Source: Acidobacteriota bacterium (GTDB lineage: Bacteria > Acidobacteriota > Terriglobia > Terriglobales > Acidobacteriaceae). Taken from it: a stretch of DNA of 5,486 nucleotides. The stretch covers positions 14,530 to 20,015 of the forward strand of contig JAJXYW010000257.1 of NCBI GenBank assembly GCA_021780415.1. The letters are read 5' to 3'. A model generated the notes under the pieces. That model was given only the letters and a program-made list of their open reading frames with translations, made no database searches and had not been told where the DNA came from. Both the position numbers and the translations under genes were made by a program. The stretch's first letter is position 1, and each line of letters opens with the position of its first letter. Below, piece after piece: positions 1-5,486 of this stretch.

Positions 1-1
1 C

Positions 2-1096
2 ATCCAGAAGATCCCCGGCGTCGTCGACACCCAGAACGGCGTCGAGAACACCATCTCCGGCCCCGCCACCGACTTCAACGTCGACCCCGTCGTCGCAGCC
101 CGTCTCGGCTTCACTCCCACCGAGGTCGCCGAAGACGCCACCGCCATCCTCGACGGCCTTCCCACCAACGACCCCATCATCCTCAACGGCCGCCCCTACA
201 CCATCCGCGTCCGCCTGCCCGACGCCAACCGCGCCTCCTTTGACGCCATCCAGAACACCGTATTCAACTCCGGCACCGGCCACATCGCCTCGCTCGGCTC
301 ACTCGCGCAGATCACCCAGCTCCCGCCCCAGAATGAAGTCCACACCGAAAACCTTCAGCGCCTCATCGTCGTAAGCGGCCGCCTTGAAGGCTCCGACCTC
401 GGCGGCACCATGGTCAAAGTCAAGCAAGTCGTCGACAGCCTCCACCTTCCCCCCTCCGTCCGCGTCGAGTACGGTGGAACCTACCAGGAGCAGCAGAAGT
501 CCTTCGCCGACCTCGCCCGCGTCCTCATCCTCGCCCTCGCCCTTGTCTTTGGCGTCCTGCTCGCTGAGTTCCGCAACTTCTCCGCGCCCATCGCCATCCT
601 CACCAGCTCTGTTCTCTCCATCACCGGCGTCGTCATCGCTCTGCTCATCACCAACACCAACTTCAACGTCGCCAGCTTCATGGGCCTCATCATGGTCATC
701 GGCATCGTCGCAAAAAATGGCATTCTGCTGCTCGACGCCGACGAGAAATTCCGCACCCAGGCCGAAGCCAGGCGCGCCGCCGACTTCGCCGCTACCGGCG
801 TCCATCCCGCCTATGACCCGGCCCACGACCCCGCCAAAGAGGCCATGCTCCACGCCGCCCAGCGCCGTCTCCGCCCCATCGTCATGACCGCCATCGCCGC
901 TGTCTGCGGCATGTTGCCTCTGGCCTTCGCCCTCGGTGCCGGCTCGCAGATGCTCCAACCCCTCGCCATCGCCGTCATCGGCGGCCTCATGATCTCCATG
1001 GTCCTCAGCCTCATCGTCACGCCGGTCATCTACTACCTGCTCACCCGCAAAAGCCATCGCTATGCCGAGGTCCCCACCGAGGAGCCCGCCCTCTAA
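2..1096 (+). CDS. HAE1-like RND efflux pump inner-membrane subunit, C-terminal 364 residues (5' truncated by window edge)
   Basis: The frame is open from base 2 to the TAA at 1094-1096, so about two thirds of a typical ~1040-residue RND pump lies upstream. Residues 1 to about 165 are the second half of the second periplasmic loop (porter/docking domain), ending in a family-typical EYGGTYQEQQKSF segment. Five membrane segments follow at about 169-188, 194-216, 222-245, 293-313 and 318-347, matching TM8-TM12. The AKNG motif of TM10 supplies Lys238, and RLRPIVMT supplies Arg289 and Thr296. By position these match the AcrB proton-relay residues K940, R971 and T978 (numbering recalled). AKNG favours the drug/hydrophobe (HAE1) branch over the heavy-metal CusA branch. 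The protein would act in a tripartite pump with a membrane-fusion protein and an outer-membrane channel, exporting compounds by proton antiport; the substrate cannot be read. The cytoplasmic TM10-TM11 loop is about 20 residues longer than in AcrB. The amidase starts 30 bp downstream. Confidence 0.93.
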   Translation: MQKIPGVVDTQNGVENTISGPATDFNVDPVVAARLGFTPTEVAEDATAILDGLPTNDPIILNGRPYTIRVRLPDANRASFDAIQNTVFNSGTGHIASLGSLAQITQLPPQNEVHTENLQRLIVVSGRLEGSDLGGTMVKVKQVVDSLHLPPSVRVEYGGTYQEQQKSFADLARVLILALALVFGVLLAEFRNFSAPIAILTSSVLSITGVVIALLITNTNFNVASFMGLIMVIGIVAKNGILLLDADEKFRTQAEARRAADFAATGVHPAYDPAHDPAKEAMLHAAQRRLRPIVMTAIAAVCGMLPLAFALGAGSQMLQPLAIAVIGGLMISMVLSLIVTPVIYYLLTRKSHRYAEVPTEEPAL

Positions 1097-1126
1097 CCGC
1101 TACGTTTCGCTCCAGCATTCCTTCCC

Positions 1127-3094
1127 ATGTACCATCCCGAGATGAGCCCTGACGCACAGCGCCCTCTCCCCCACGCCGAGCCCCTCAACCCTTCCGCACT
1201 CCTCAACGCCACCCGTCGCAGCTTCCTCACCATCGCCTCCGCCGCGGGCCTCGGCAGCACGCTCTTTCCCGGAGCCCTTCTCGCGCTCGCCACCAACTCT
1301 GCCGCCACGCAATCATCCACGCCAGCCTTTGCACCCATCACGCCCGAGATGATTGAGCAAGCAGCGGCCATCGCCGGTCTCACCTTCACCGATGAGCAGC
1401 GCAAGCTCATGATCGAAGGCCTCACCGGCGTCCGCGAAGACATCGTCACAATCCGCAAGCTCAACCTTCCCAACTCCGTCGCGCCTGCCCTGATCTTCGA
1501 TCCCGTCCCCGGCGGAACCGTCCTCGATACCGCACGCCAGCCCATCAAACTCGGCCCCGCGCCCGCCATCGCCAGCATCTCCGCCTCCAACGAGGAGCAA
1601 CTCGCCTTTGCCTCCGTCCGCCAGCTCAGCGAGCTTCTCCGCACGCGCAAAGTCACCTCAATGGAGCTAACCAGGCTCTACATCGCACGCCTCAGGCGTT
1701 TCGATCCCACGCTGCACTTCGTCATCACGCTCACCGAGGAGCGCGCACTCAAGCAAGCCGCCGCAGCCGACGCCGAACTCTCCGCCGGCAACCATCGCGG
1801 CCCACTCCACGGCATTCCCTGGGGCGGAAAGGACCTCCTCGCCGTCGCCGGCTATCCCACCACCTGGGGTGCGGCCGGCTTTGAAGATCAGCGCTTCGAC
1901 TACGACGCCGAAGTCGTCAGGCGCCTCGACTCCGCCGGCGCCGTCCTCATCGCCAAACTCACCATGGGAGCGCTCGCACAGGGCGATCTCTGGGGCTACC
2001 CCACCGGCGCAGGCAAGCCCGGAGCCCGCACCCGCAACCCCTGGAACCCGAAACAGGGCAGCAGCGGCAGCTCTGCGGGCAGCGCCTCGGCAGTCTCAGC
2101 GGGCTGCGTCGGCTTCGCCATCGGCACCGAAACCCTCGGCTCCATCTCATCTCCGAGCACGCGTTGCGGCGTCACCGGCCTGCGCCCCTCCTTCGGCCTC
2201 GTCCCGCGCACCGGCGCGATGGCTCTCAGTTGGTCCATGGACAAGATCGGCGCCATCACGCGCTCAGTCGAAGACTGCGCCATCGTGCTCCACGCCATCT
2301 ACGGTCCCGACGGCCACGACCTCAGCGTGCAACCCGCGGCCTTCAATCCTGACTTCACACTCGACATCCGCAAACTTCGCGTCGGCTACATCAAGTCCGC
2401 CTTCGACGCTCCAACCTTCACGCCGCCCAAGCCGCCCAGCAGCGCCCTCACCGGCAAAGAGCTCGGCGCCTACAACCAGCGCATCGCGCAACGCAAAGCC
2501 CGCTTCGCCGAGCAGGCCTACGACGCGAAGTTCAACACCGCTGCTCTCGAAACCCTGCGCAGCATGGGCGTCTCGCTCACTCCGGTCACTCTCCCCGACT
2601 TTCCCTTCGGCTCCATCGTCCCCATGCTCGAAGCCGAAGCCGCCGCAGCCTTCGACGACCTCACCCGCTCCGGCCGCGACGCCCTGCTCAGCGGCCAGGA
2701 GCCCTACGATTGGCCCAACGCCTTCCGCACCGCGCGCCTCTACTCCGCCGTCGACTACATCAACGCCGCCCGCGCCCGCACCCTCGCCTTGCACAAGATG
2801 ACCGAAGCCTTCGCTCCCTTCGACGCCATCGTCACCCCCAGCTTCGGTCCCCAACTCACCGCCACCAACCTCTGCGGCCAGCCCGCCGTCATCGTCCCCA
2901 ACGGCCTCCGCGGCCCCGATGCCCCACCCTTCGCCCCCACCCCCGACGACGAATGGCCCGACTACGGCGGCCCCAACACCCCCGTCTCCCTCACCTTCCT
3001 GGCGCCACTCTACCAGGACGCCAAAGCCTGCGCCCTGGCCCACGCCTACCAGCAAAAAACCGGCTTCCAGCTCCTTCACCCCAGGCTCGGCTAA
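1127..3094 (+). CDS. Tat-exported amidase (amidase signature family) with GatC-like N-terminal segment
   Basis: This 655-residue protein should hydrolyse a C-N amide bond; its substrate is unknown. Residues 1-29 are a long polar n-region, then Arg30-Arg31-Ser-Phe-Leu and a hydrophobic stretch to about residue 56, a plausible twin-arginine signal placing the enzyme outside the cytoplasmic membrane. Residues 71-120 resemble the helical GatC subunit by eye (ITPEMIEQAAAIAGLTFTDE and on). The amidase domain runs from about 160 to 650. The Ser-cisSer-Lys triad is assignable: Lys235 (GIPWGGKD), Ser315 (SSAGSASA) and Ser339 (TLGSISSP). The 24-residue serine spacing equals that of mammalian FAAH (S217/S241, recalled). 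The C-terminal NLCGQPAVIVPNG and TPVSLTFLAPLY segments are also typical. The usual SSGGS and DTGGSIR motifs are altered to SSAGS and ETLGSIS. ATG 1127 is the most upstream start possible after the pump's stop; ATG 1142 is an alternative. Neither has a clear ribosome-binding site. The 30-bp gap suggests co-transcription with the pump. Confidence 0.9.
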   Translation: MYHPEMSPDAQRPLPHAEPLNPSALLNATRRSFLTIASAAGLGSTLFPGALLALATNSAATQSSTPAFAPITPEMIEQAAAIAGLTFTDEQRKLMIEGLTGVREDIVTIRKLNLPNSVAPALIFDPVPGGTVLDTARQPIKLGPAPAIASISASNEEQLAFASVRQLSELLRTRKVTSMELTRLYIARLRRFDPTLHFVITLTEERALKQAAAADAELSAGNHRGPLHGIPWGGKDLLAVAGYPTTWGAAGFEDQRFDYDAEVVRRLDSAGAVLIAKLTMGALAQGDLWGYPTGAGKPGARTRNPWNPKQGSSGSSAGSASAVSAGCVGFAIGTETLGSISSPSTRCGVTGLRPSFGLVPRTGAMALSWSMDKIGAITRSVEDCAIVLHAIYGPDGHDLSVQPAAFNPDFTLDIRKLRVGYIKSAFDAPTFTPPKPPSSALTGKELGAYNQRIAQRKARFAEQAYDAKFNTAALETLRSMGVSLTPVTLPDFPFGSIVPMLEAEAAAAFDDLTRSGRDALLSGQEPYDWPNAFRTARLYSAVDYINAARARTLALHKMTEAFAPFDAIVTPSFGPQLTATNLCGQPAVIVPNGLRGPDAPPFAPTPDDEWPDYGGPNTPVSLTFLAPLYQDAKACALAHAYQQKTGFQLLHPRLG

Positions 3095-3106
3095 CGTCCG
3101 GCCGAG
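3086..3106. terminator. Weak hairpin at the convergent amidase/yqeY junction
   Basis: CTCGGC (3086-3091) pairs with GCCGAG (3101-3106) around a 9-nt loop that contains the amidase stop codon. It lies between convergent genes 32 bp apart, where a shared terminator would be expected. The stem is only 6 bp and no T-run follows on either strand, so it may be a chance pairing in GC-rich DNA. Confidence 0.2.
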
Positions 3107-3126
3107 TTCGCCCACATCGCGAGGCG

Positions 3127-3606
3127 CTACCCCTTCGCCAGCTCGGCCTTCACCATCTCACTTACCAGCTTCCCATCGGCGCGCTCGCCGCTCGCGGCAA
3201 TCTTCGCCTGCGCAACCTTCATCACCAAGCCCATCTCCTTCGGTCCGGGCCTGGTCCCGCCATTGTCCTTGGTCACCTGTTCCACCGCGGCAGCCACCAT
3301 CGCGCGCAGGTCATCCTCGCTCGCCGACTTCGGCATATACCCCTCAATCAGCCCAATCTCCACCTGCTCCTTCGCCGCCAGCTCCAGCCGCCCGCCCTTG
3401 GTAAACTGCTCCACACTCTCCCGCCTCTGCTTCAGCAGCGTCGTCAGGATCGACTGCTCCTCCGCATCCGTCAGCGGCTCGCGCTTGTCGATCTCCTTAT
3501 TCCTCAGCGCCGACTTCACCATCCGCAGCGTGGTCAGCGTCTCCTGCTCGCGCGCCTTCATCGCCGCAATAATGTCCTTGCCCAGCTTCTCCCCAATCGC
3601 ACCCAT
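3127..3606 (-). CDS. yqeY: GatB/YqeY domain-containing protein
   Basis: This 159-residue soluble, helical protein matches the stand-alone YqeY family along its whole length, which is close to the usual ~150 residues. Family-typical stretches are TLRMVKSALRNKEID (about 26-40), a KQRRESVEQF block followed by KGGR (about 60-75), AEKE/VEIGLIEGYMPK-like helix (about 77-93), PGPKEMGLVMK (about 121-131) and RADGKLVSEMVK (about 142-153). The fold is that of the tRNA-binding tail of GatB, the amidotransferase that makes Gln-tRNA or Asn-tRNA, but the free-standing protein has no GatB catalytic domain. Its cellular role is not settled; tRNA-linked functions are inferred from the fold. I chose ATG 3606 because AGGTG (3613-3617) lies six bases upstream. 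The longer GTG start at 3615 would overlap that ribosome-binding site. It is convergent with the amidase and divergent from the aminotransferase, so probably monocistronic here. Confidence 0.93.
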   Translation of the reverse strand: MGAIGEKLGKDIIAAMKAREQETLTTLRMVKSALRNKEIDKREPLTDAEEQSILTTLLKQRRESVEQFTKGGRLELAAKEQVEIGLIEGYMPKSASEDDLRAMVAAAVEQVTKDNGGTRPGPKEMGLVMKVAQAKIAASGERADGKLVSEMVKAELAKG

Positions 3607-3612
3607 CGTTCT

Positions 3613-3617
3613 CACCT
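3613..3617 (-). promoter_or_regulatory. Ribosome-binding site of yqeY, decides its start
   Basis: On the minus strand AGAGGTGAG ends in AACG before the ATG at 3606. The AGGTG core is six bases from that ATG. It is the clearest Shine-Dalgarno sequence in the window and excludes the overlapping GTG at 3615 as the start. Confidence 0.75.
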
Positions 3618-3627
3618 CTTCTTTCCC

Positions 3628-3633
3628 AGTTTA
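3628..3633 (-). promoter_or_regulatory. Possible -10 box for yqeY
   Basis: TAAACT on the minus strand matches four of six TATAAT positions and lies 21 bases upstream of the yqeY ATG, leaving room for the ribosome-binding site in a short leader. No recognisable -35 element sits at 16-18 bp upstream, so the call is weak. Confidence 0.25.
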
Positions 3634-3678
3634 CGCGGTCAGCGGCCACCACCGCCGGTACGCGCTCACCGAACCCGT

Positions 3679-3684
3679 TAGAAT
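3679..3684 (+). promoter_or_regulatory. -10-like box just before the aminotransferase start, leaderless-type
   Basis: TAGAAT matches five of six TATAAT positions and is followed by only six bases (GTATCT) before the ATG at 3691. A start site about seven bases after the box would fall on the A of the ATG, giving a leaderless mRNA. The lack of any purine-rich ribosome-binding site upstream fits this. No clear -35 hexamer is visible. Confidence 0.5.
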
Positions 3685-3690
3685 GTATCT

Positions 3691-4941
3691 ATGATCCGTA
3701 AAACGCGACTCTTCACGCCGGGCCCCACCCCTCTCCTTCCCGCCGCCCAGTTCGCCATGGCCGCGGCCGATATCCACCACCGCACCGCCGAGTTCCGCGC
3801 CCTCTACACCCGCGTTCTCGCCCAACTCAAGGAGTTCGTCGGCACCACCAACGACGTCATCCTTCTCTCCAGCTCCGGCACCGGCGCCATGGAGGCCTCC
3901 GTCTCCAACCTCACCTCGCCCGGCGATCGCGTCCTGGTCCTCACCGCCGGCAAATTCGGCGAGCGCTGGTCCGGCATCTGCAAGGCCTTCGGCTGTCACG
4001 TCGACGTCGTCAGCGCGCCCTACGGCCAGACCTTCTCACTCGATGAAGTCAAGGCCTCGCTGCACCTCGAAACCCGCGCCGTCTTCATGCAGGCCACCGA
4101 GACCTCCACCGGCGTCCGCCACTGCGTCCCCGCCGTCGCCAAACTCCTCAAGGACACCCACTCCGAAGCCCTGCTCGTCGTCGACGCCATCACCGGCCTC
4201 GGCACCACGCACCTCGACATGGATGCCTGGGGCGTCGACGTCCTCGTCGGCGGCTCGCAAAAGGCCGTCATGATTCCCCCCGGCCTCAGCTACCTCGCCG
4301 TCAGCCCCCGCGCCTGGGACCGCATGGAGGCCACCTACAACCCGCGCTACTACTTCGACCTCCGCAAGGAGCGCAAGAACGCGAAGCTCGGCGAGTCCGC
4401 CTACACCCCAGCGGTAGCCCTCATCGCGGCTCTGGGCGCAGCGTTCGACTGGATCGCCGCGCAAGGTGATGGCTCCTTGGTCGAAGGCCGCAAGCGCCTC
4501 GTCGAGAACGCCGAGACCGTCGCCGCCATGACCCGTGCCGCCGTGCAGGCGCTCGGCCTCAAGCTCTTCGCGCCCGACGCTTCAGGGGCCGCAGCCACTG
4601 CCGTCCTCGCACCCGATGGCGTAGACTCCGGCCTCTTCGTCAAGGAGCTTAAATCCCGCTTCGCCGCCATCATCACCAACGGCCAGGGAGAGATGAAGGG
4701 TCAGATCTTCCGCATCGCCCACCTCGGCTTCTTCGACTACATGGACACCATTGCCCTCATCGGCGCCCTCGAACAGGTCGTCGTCAAATCCATCCCCCAA
4801 CTCGGCGCCAAGTTCGGCGACGGCCTCATCGCCGCCCAAAAACTCTACGCCGAACGCAGCGCCACCGCAGCCGCCGACAACAAGTGCCTCTGCGGCCGTG
4901 AAGCAGCGCACTGCTCCCTGCAACACGCCAGCGCCAAGTAG
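3691..4941 (+). CDS. Class V PLP-dependent aminotransferase, alanine/serine-glyoxylate (serine-pyruvate) type
   Basis: This 416-residue cytosolic enzyme belongs to fold-type I, class V aminotransferases, which pass an amino group from alanine or serine to glyoxylate or pyruvate. Family marks in order are LFTPGPTPL (7-15), HHRTAEFRAL (29-38), the phosphate-binding SSGTGAME (61-68), TAGKFGERW (85-93), Asp165 in DAITGLGT facing the pyridine nitrogen, and the Schiff-base Lys191 in GGSQKAVMIPPG. Arg341 in RIAHLG is the likely substrate-carboxylate arginine. Which donor and acceptor it uses cannot be told; phosphoserine-type or 2-aminoethylphosphonate activities are less likely but not excluded. 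Family members usually end near 380-390 residues; here a tail from about 372 carries Cys399, Cys401 and Cys408 near His407 and His412. ATG 3691 is chosen because the conserved N-terminal motif begins six residues later. A -10-like box six bases upstream suggests leaderless transcription. Confidence 0.9.
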   Translation: MIRKTRLFTPGPTPLLPAAQFAMAAADIHHRTAEFRALYTRVLAQLKEFVGTTNDVILLSSSGTGAMEASVSNLTSPGDRVLVLTAGKFGERWSGICKAFGCHVDVVSAPYGQTFSLDEVKASLHLETRAVFMQATETSTGVRHCVPAVAKLLKDTHSEALLVVDAITGLGTTHLDMDAWGVDVLVGGSQKAVMIPPGLSYLAVSPRAWDRMEATYNPRYYFDLRKERKNAKLGESAYTPAVALIAALGAAFDWIAAQGDGSLVEGRKRLVENAETVAAMTRAAVQALGLKLFAPDASGAAATAVLAPDGVDSGLFVKELKSRFAAIITNGQGEMKGQIFRIAHLGFFDYMDTIALIGALEQVVVKSIPQLGAKFGDGLIAAQKLYAERSATAAADNKCLCGREAAHCSLQHASAK

Positions 4942-4945
4942 CTCG

Positions 4946-4992
4946 TCAGTCCGAAGCGTCGCGCAGCCTCATCGCGCGATGCTTCGGACTGA
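4946..4992. terminator. 19-bp inverted repeat right after the aminotransferase; possible terminator without T-run
   Basis: Arms 4946-4964 and 4974-4992 pair over 19 positions, all Watson-Crick except one G-U (4958/4980), around a 9-nt loop. The repeat begins five bases after the stop codon, the usual place for a terminator or an mRNA-end stabilising hairpin. Neither flank has a T-run, so a canonical intrinsic terminator is not supported. It could instead be a dispersed palindromic repeat. Confidence 0.5.
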
Positions 4993-5020
4993 GGGCCAAC
5001 GGCCCGGTATAGACCCGGTA
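4993..5020. repeat. Small hairpin plus short direct repeats
   Basis: GGGCC (4993-4997) and GGCCC (5001-5005) form a 5-bp stem with a 3-nt loop directly after the large inverted repeat. CCCGGTA occurs at 5003-5009 and again at 5014-5020, an 11-base period close to one helical turn. Either could be chance in this composition. Confidence 0.3.
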
Positions 5021-5026
5021 CACCCC

Positions 5027-5042
5027 CCGAAGCCGTCGCGCA
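5027..5042 (+). repeat. Near-copy of the inverted-repeat left arm
   Basis: CCGAAGCCGTCGCGCA differs from CCGAAGCGTCGCGCA (4951-4965) by one inserted C. It could pair with the right arm (about 4974-4987) as an alternative to the left arm, with a single bulge and one G-U pair. Confidence 0.5.
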
Positions 5043-5094
5043 CATCGCCCTCCGCTCCACATCTCATCCAAGTTCTCCACGGCCCCCCTCCTCG

Positions 5095-5100
5095 TACACT
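5095..5100 (+). promoter_or_regulatory. Possible -10 box just upstream of dnaB
   Basis: TACACT matches four of six TATAAT positions and ends eight bases before the dnaB ATG, so transcription would begin within a base or two of the start codon. The only ribosome-binding candidate, GGAA at 5101-5104, is just four bases from the ATG. No -35 element is evident. Confidence 0.35.
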
Positions 5101-5108
5101 GGAACCAC

Positions 5109-5486
5109 ATGGCCTCCCTCAGCACCATCGCTTCCATGTCCGACGGCCTCCCGTCCTCCATCCAGACCGAGGTCACGGTCCTCGGCGCCATGCTCCTCGA
5201 CGCCGTCGCCATCACCGACGCCACCGCCAAGCTCCGTCCCGAAGACTTCGCCCTCGACTCCCACCAGCGCATCTACCGCGTCATGGTCGACCTCATGGCC
5301 CTCGGCCACGCCGTCGATCTCATCACCGTCATGGACGCGCTCACCAGGCGCCGCGAACTCGACGCCATCGGCGGCGCAGCCTACCTCGCCTTCCTCACCG
5401 AAGGCATCCCCCGCAACCCCAACATCGAGTCCTACGTCCGCATCGTCAAGGACAAATCCCTCCTCCGCCAGCTCCTCAGCATCTTC
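5109..5486 (+). CDS. dnaB: Replicative DNA helicase DnaB, N-terminal 126 residues (3' truncated by window edge)
   Basis: The frame is open from ATG 5109 to the right edge, and the 126 residues cover the DnaB N-terminal helical domain. Diagnostic stretches are TEVTVLGAMLLD (20-31), LRPEDFALDSHQRIYRVM (42-59), the AVDLITVMDAL block (68-78), LDAIGGAAYLAFL (84-96) and the YVRIVKDKSLLRQL block (109-122). In known DnaB this domain forms the hexamer collar and contacts primase, while the ATP-dependent RecA-like motor domain follows, here outside the window. The ring unwinds DNA at replication forks. Met10 (5136) is an alternative start, but the family allows a short variable head before the conserved segment. 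A -10-like TACACT ends eight bases upstream. The preceding 167 bp hold an inverted repeat and its partial copy, so dnaB probably has its own promoter and is not simply read from the aminotransferase. Confidence 0.94.
   Translation, partial: MASLSTIASMSDGLPSSIQTEVTVLGAMLLDAVAITDATAKLRPEDFALDSHQRIYRVMVDLMALGHAVDLITVMDALTRRRELDAIGGAAYLAFLTEGIPRNPNIESYVRIVKDKSLLRQLLSIF

Noticed and set aside
299..1057. 252-residue minus-strand open frame opposite the RND pump, rich in Gly, Asp and Glu
   Set aside because: Its Asp/Glu/Gly/Ala composition is what the reverse complement of GNC/CNC-biased codons gives. The plus strand encodes a clear RND protein with conserved residues here.
2..1096. Heavy-metal (CusA-type) RND pump
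   Set aside because: TM10 has AKNG with the relay lysine, typical of HAE1 pumps, which the CusA branch lacks.
1094..1129. Possible pump-amidase fusion by stop read-through, since both genes share a frame with no other stop between them
   Set aside because: The gap is only 10 codons, so the absence of another stop is expected by chance, and the amidase has its own export signal after its ATG.
2264..3115. 283-residue minus-strand open frame opposite the amidase
   Set aside because: Same Gly/Glu/Val-rich shadow composition and no recognisable motif; the amidase C-terminal motifs occupy the plus strand.
2710..3681. 323-residue plus-strand frame spanning the amidase end and the antisense of yqeY
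   Set aside because: It is Arg/Pro/His/Leu-rich low-complexity translation crossing two genes that are well supported in other frames.
1..5486. Mobile element, CRISPR array, tRNA/rRNA or toxin-antitoxin system
   Set aside because: No transposase or integrase motifs, regularly spaced repeats, tRNA cloverleaf or small toxin-like pairs were seen; almost all the window is occupied by conserved housekeeping or metabolic genes.

Overview
This is a GC-rich window from a bacterial chromosome. Codons end in C almost throughout (GCC, CTC, GTC, ATC, ACC), which leaves long spurious open frames on the opposite strand. The overall style (C-ending codons, an HAE1-type RND pump, a Tat-exported amidase with a GatC-like N-terminus, -10-like boxes almost touching start codons) suggests a soil Acidobacteriota of the Terriglobales type. 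That assignment is inference from general flavour; no rRNA or marker phylogeny is available here.

Layout, left to right: (1) the last third of an HAE1-like RND efflux pump inner-membrane subunit, entering from the left edge and ending at 1096 (+). (2) After 30 bp, a 655-residue amidase-signature enzyme with a twin-arginine signal and a GatC-like helical segment (1127-3094, +). (3) Convergent to it, 32 bp away, a GatB/YqeY-domain protein (3127-3606, -). (4) Divergent from that across an 84-bp gap, a class V PLP-dependent aminotransferase of the alanine/serine-glyoxylate type (3691-4941, +). Its gap carries a -10-like TAGAAT six bases before the ATG. (5) A 167-bp intergenic region with a 19-bp inverted repeat and a third near-copy of its arm. 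(6) The first 126 codons of the replicative helicase DnaB (5109 to the right edge, +).

The pump and amidase are close enough to be co-transcribed, but nothing in the sequence ties the amidase to the pump's substrate. The other genes are housekeeping or metabolic and seem to be separate transcription units. I see no mobile element, CRISPR array, RNA gene or defence system, and no convincing undescribed multi-gene system. The points worth following up are local: the amidase architecture and active-site variants, the cysteine-bearing tail on the aminotransferase, the inverted-repeat cluster before dnaB, and leaderless-type starts.
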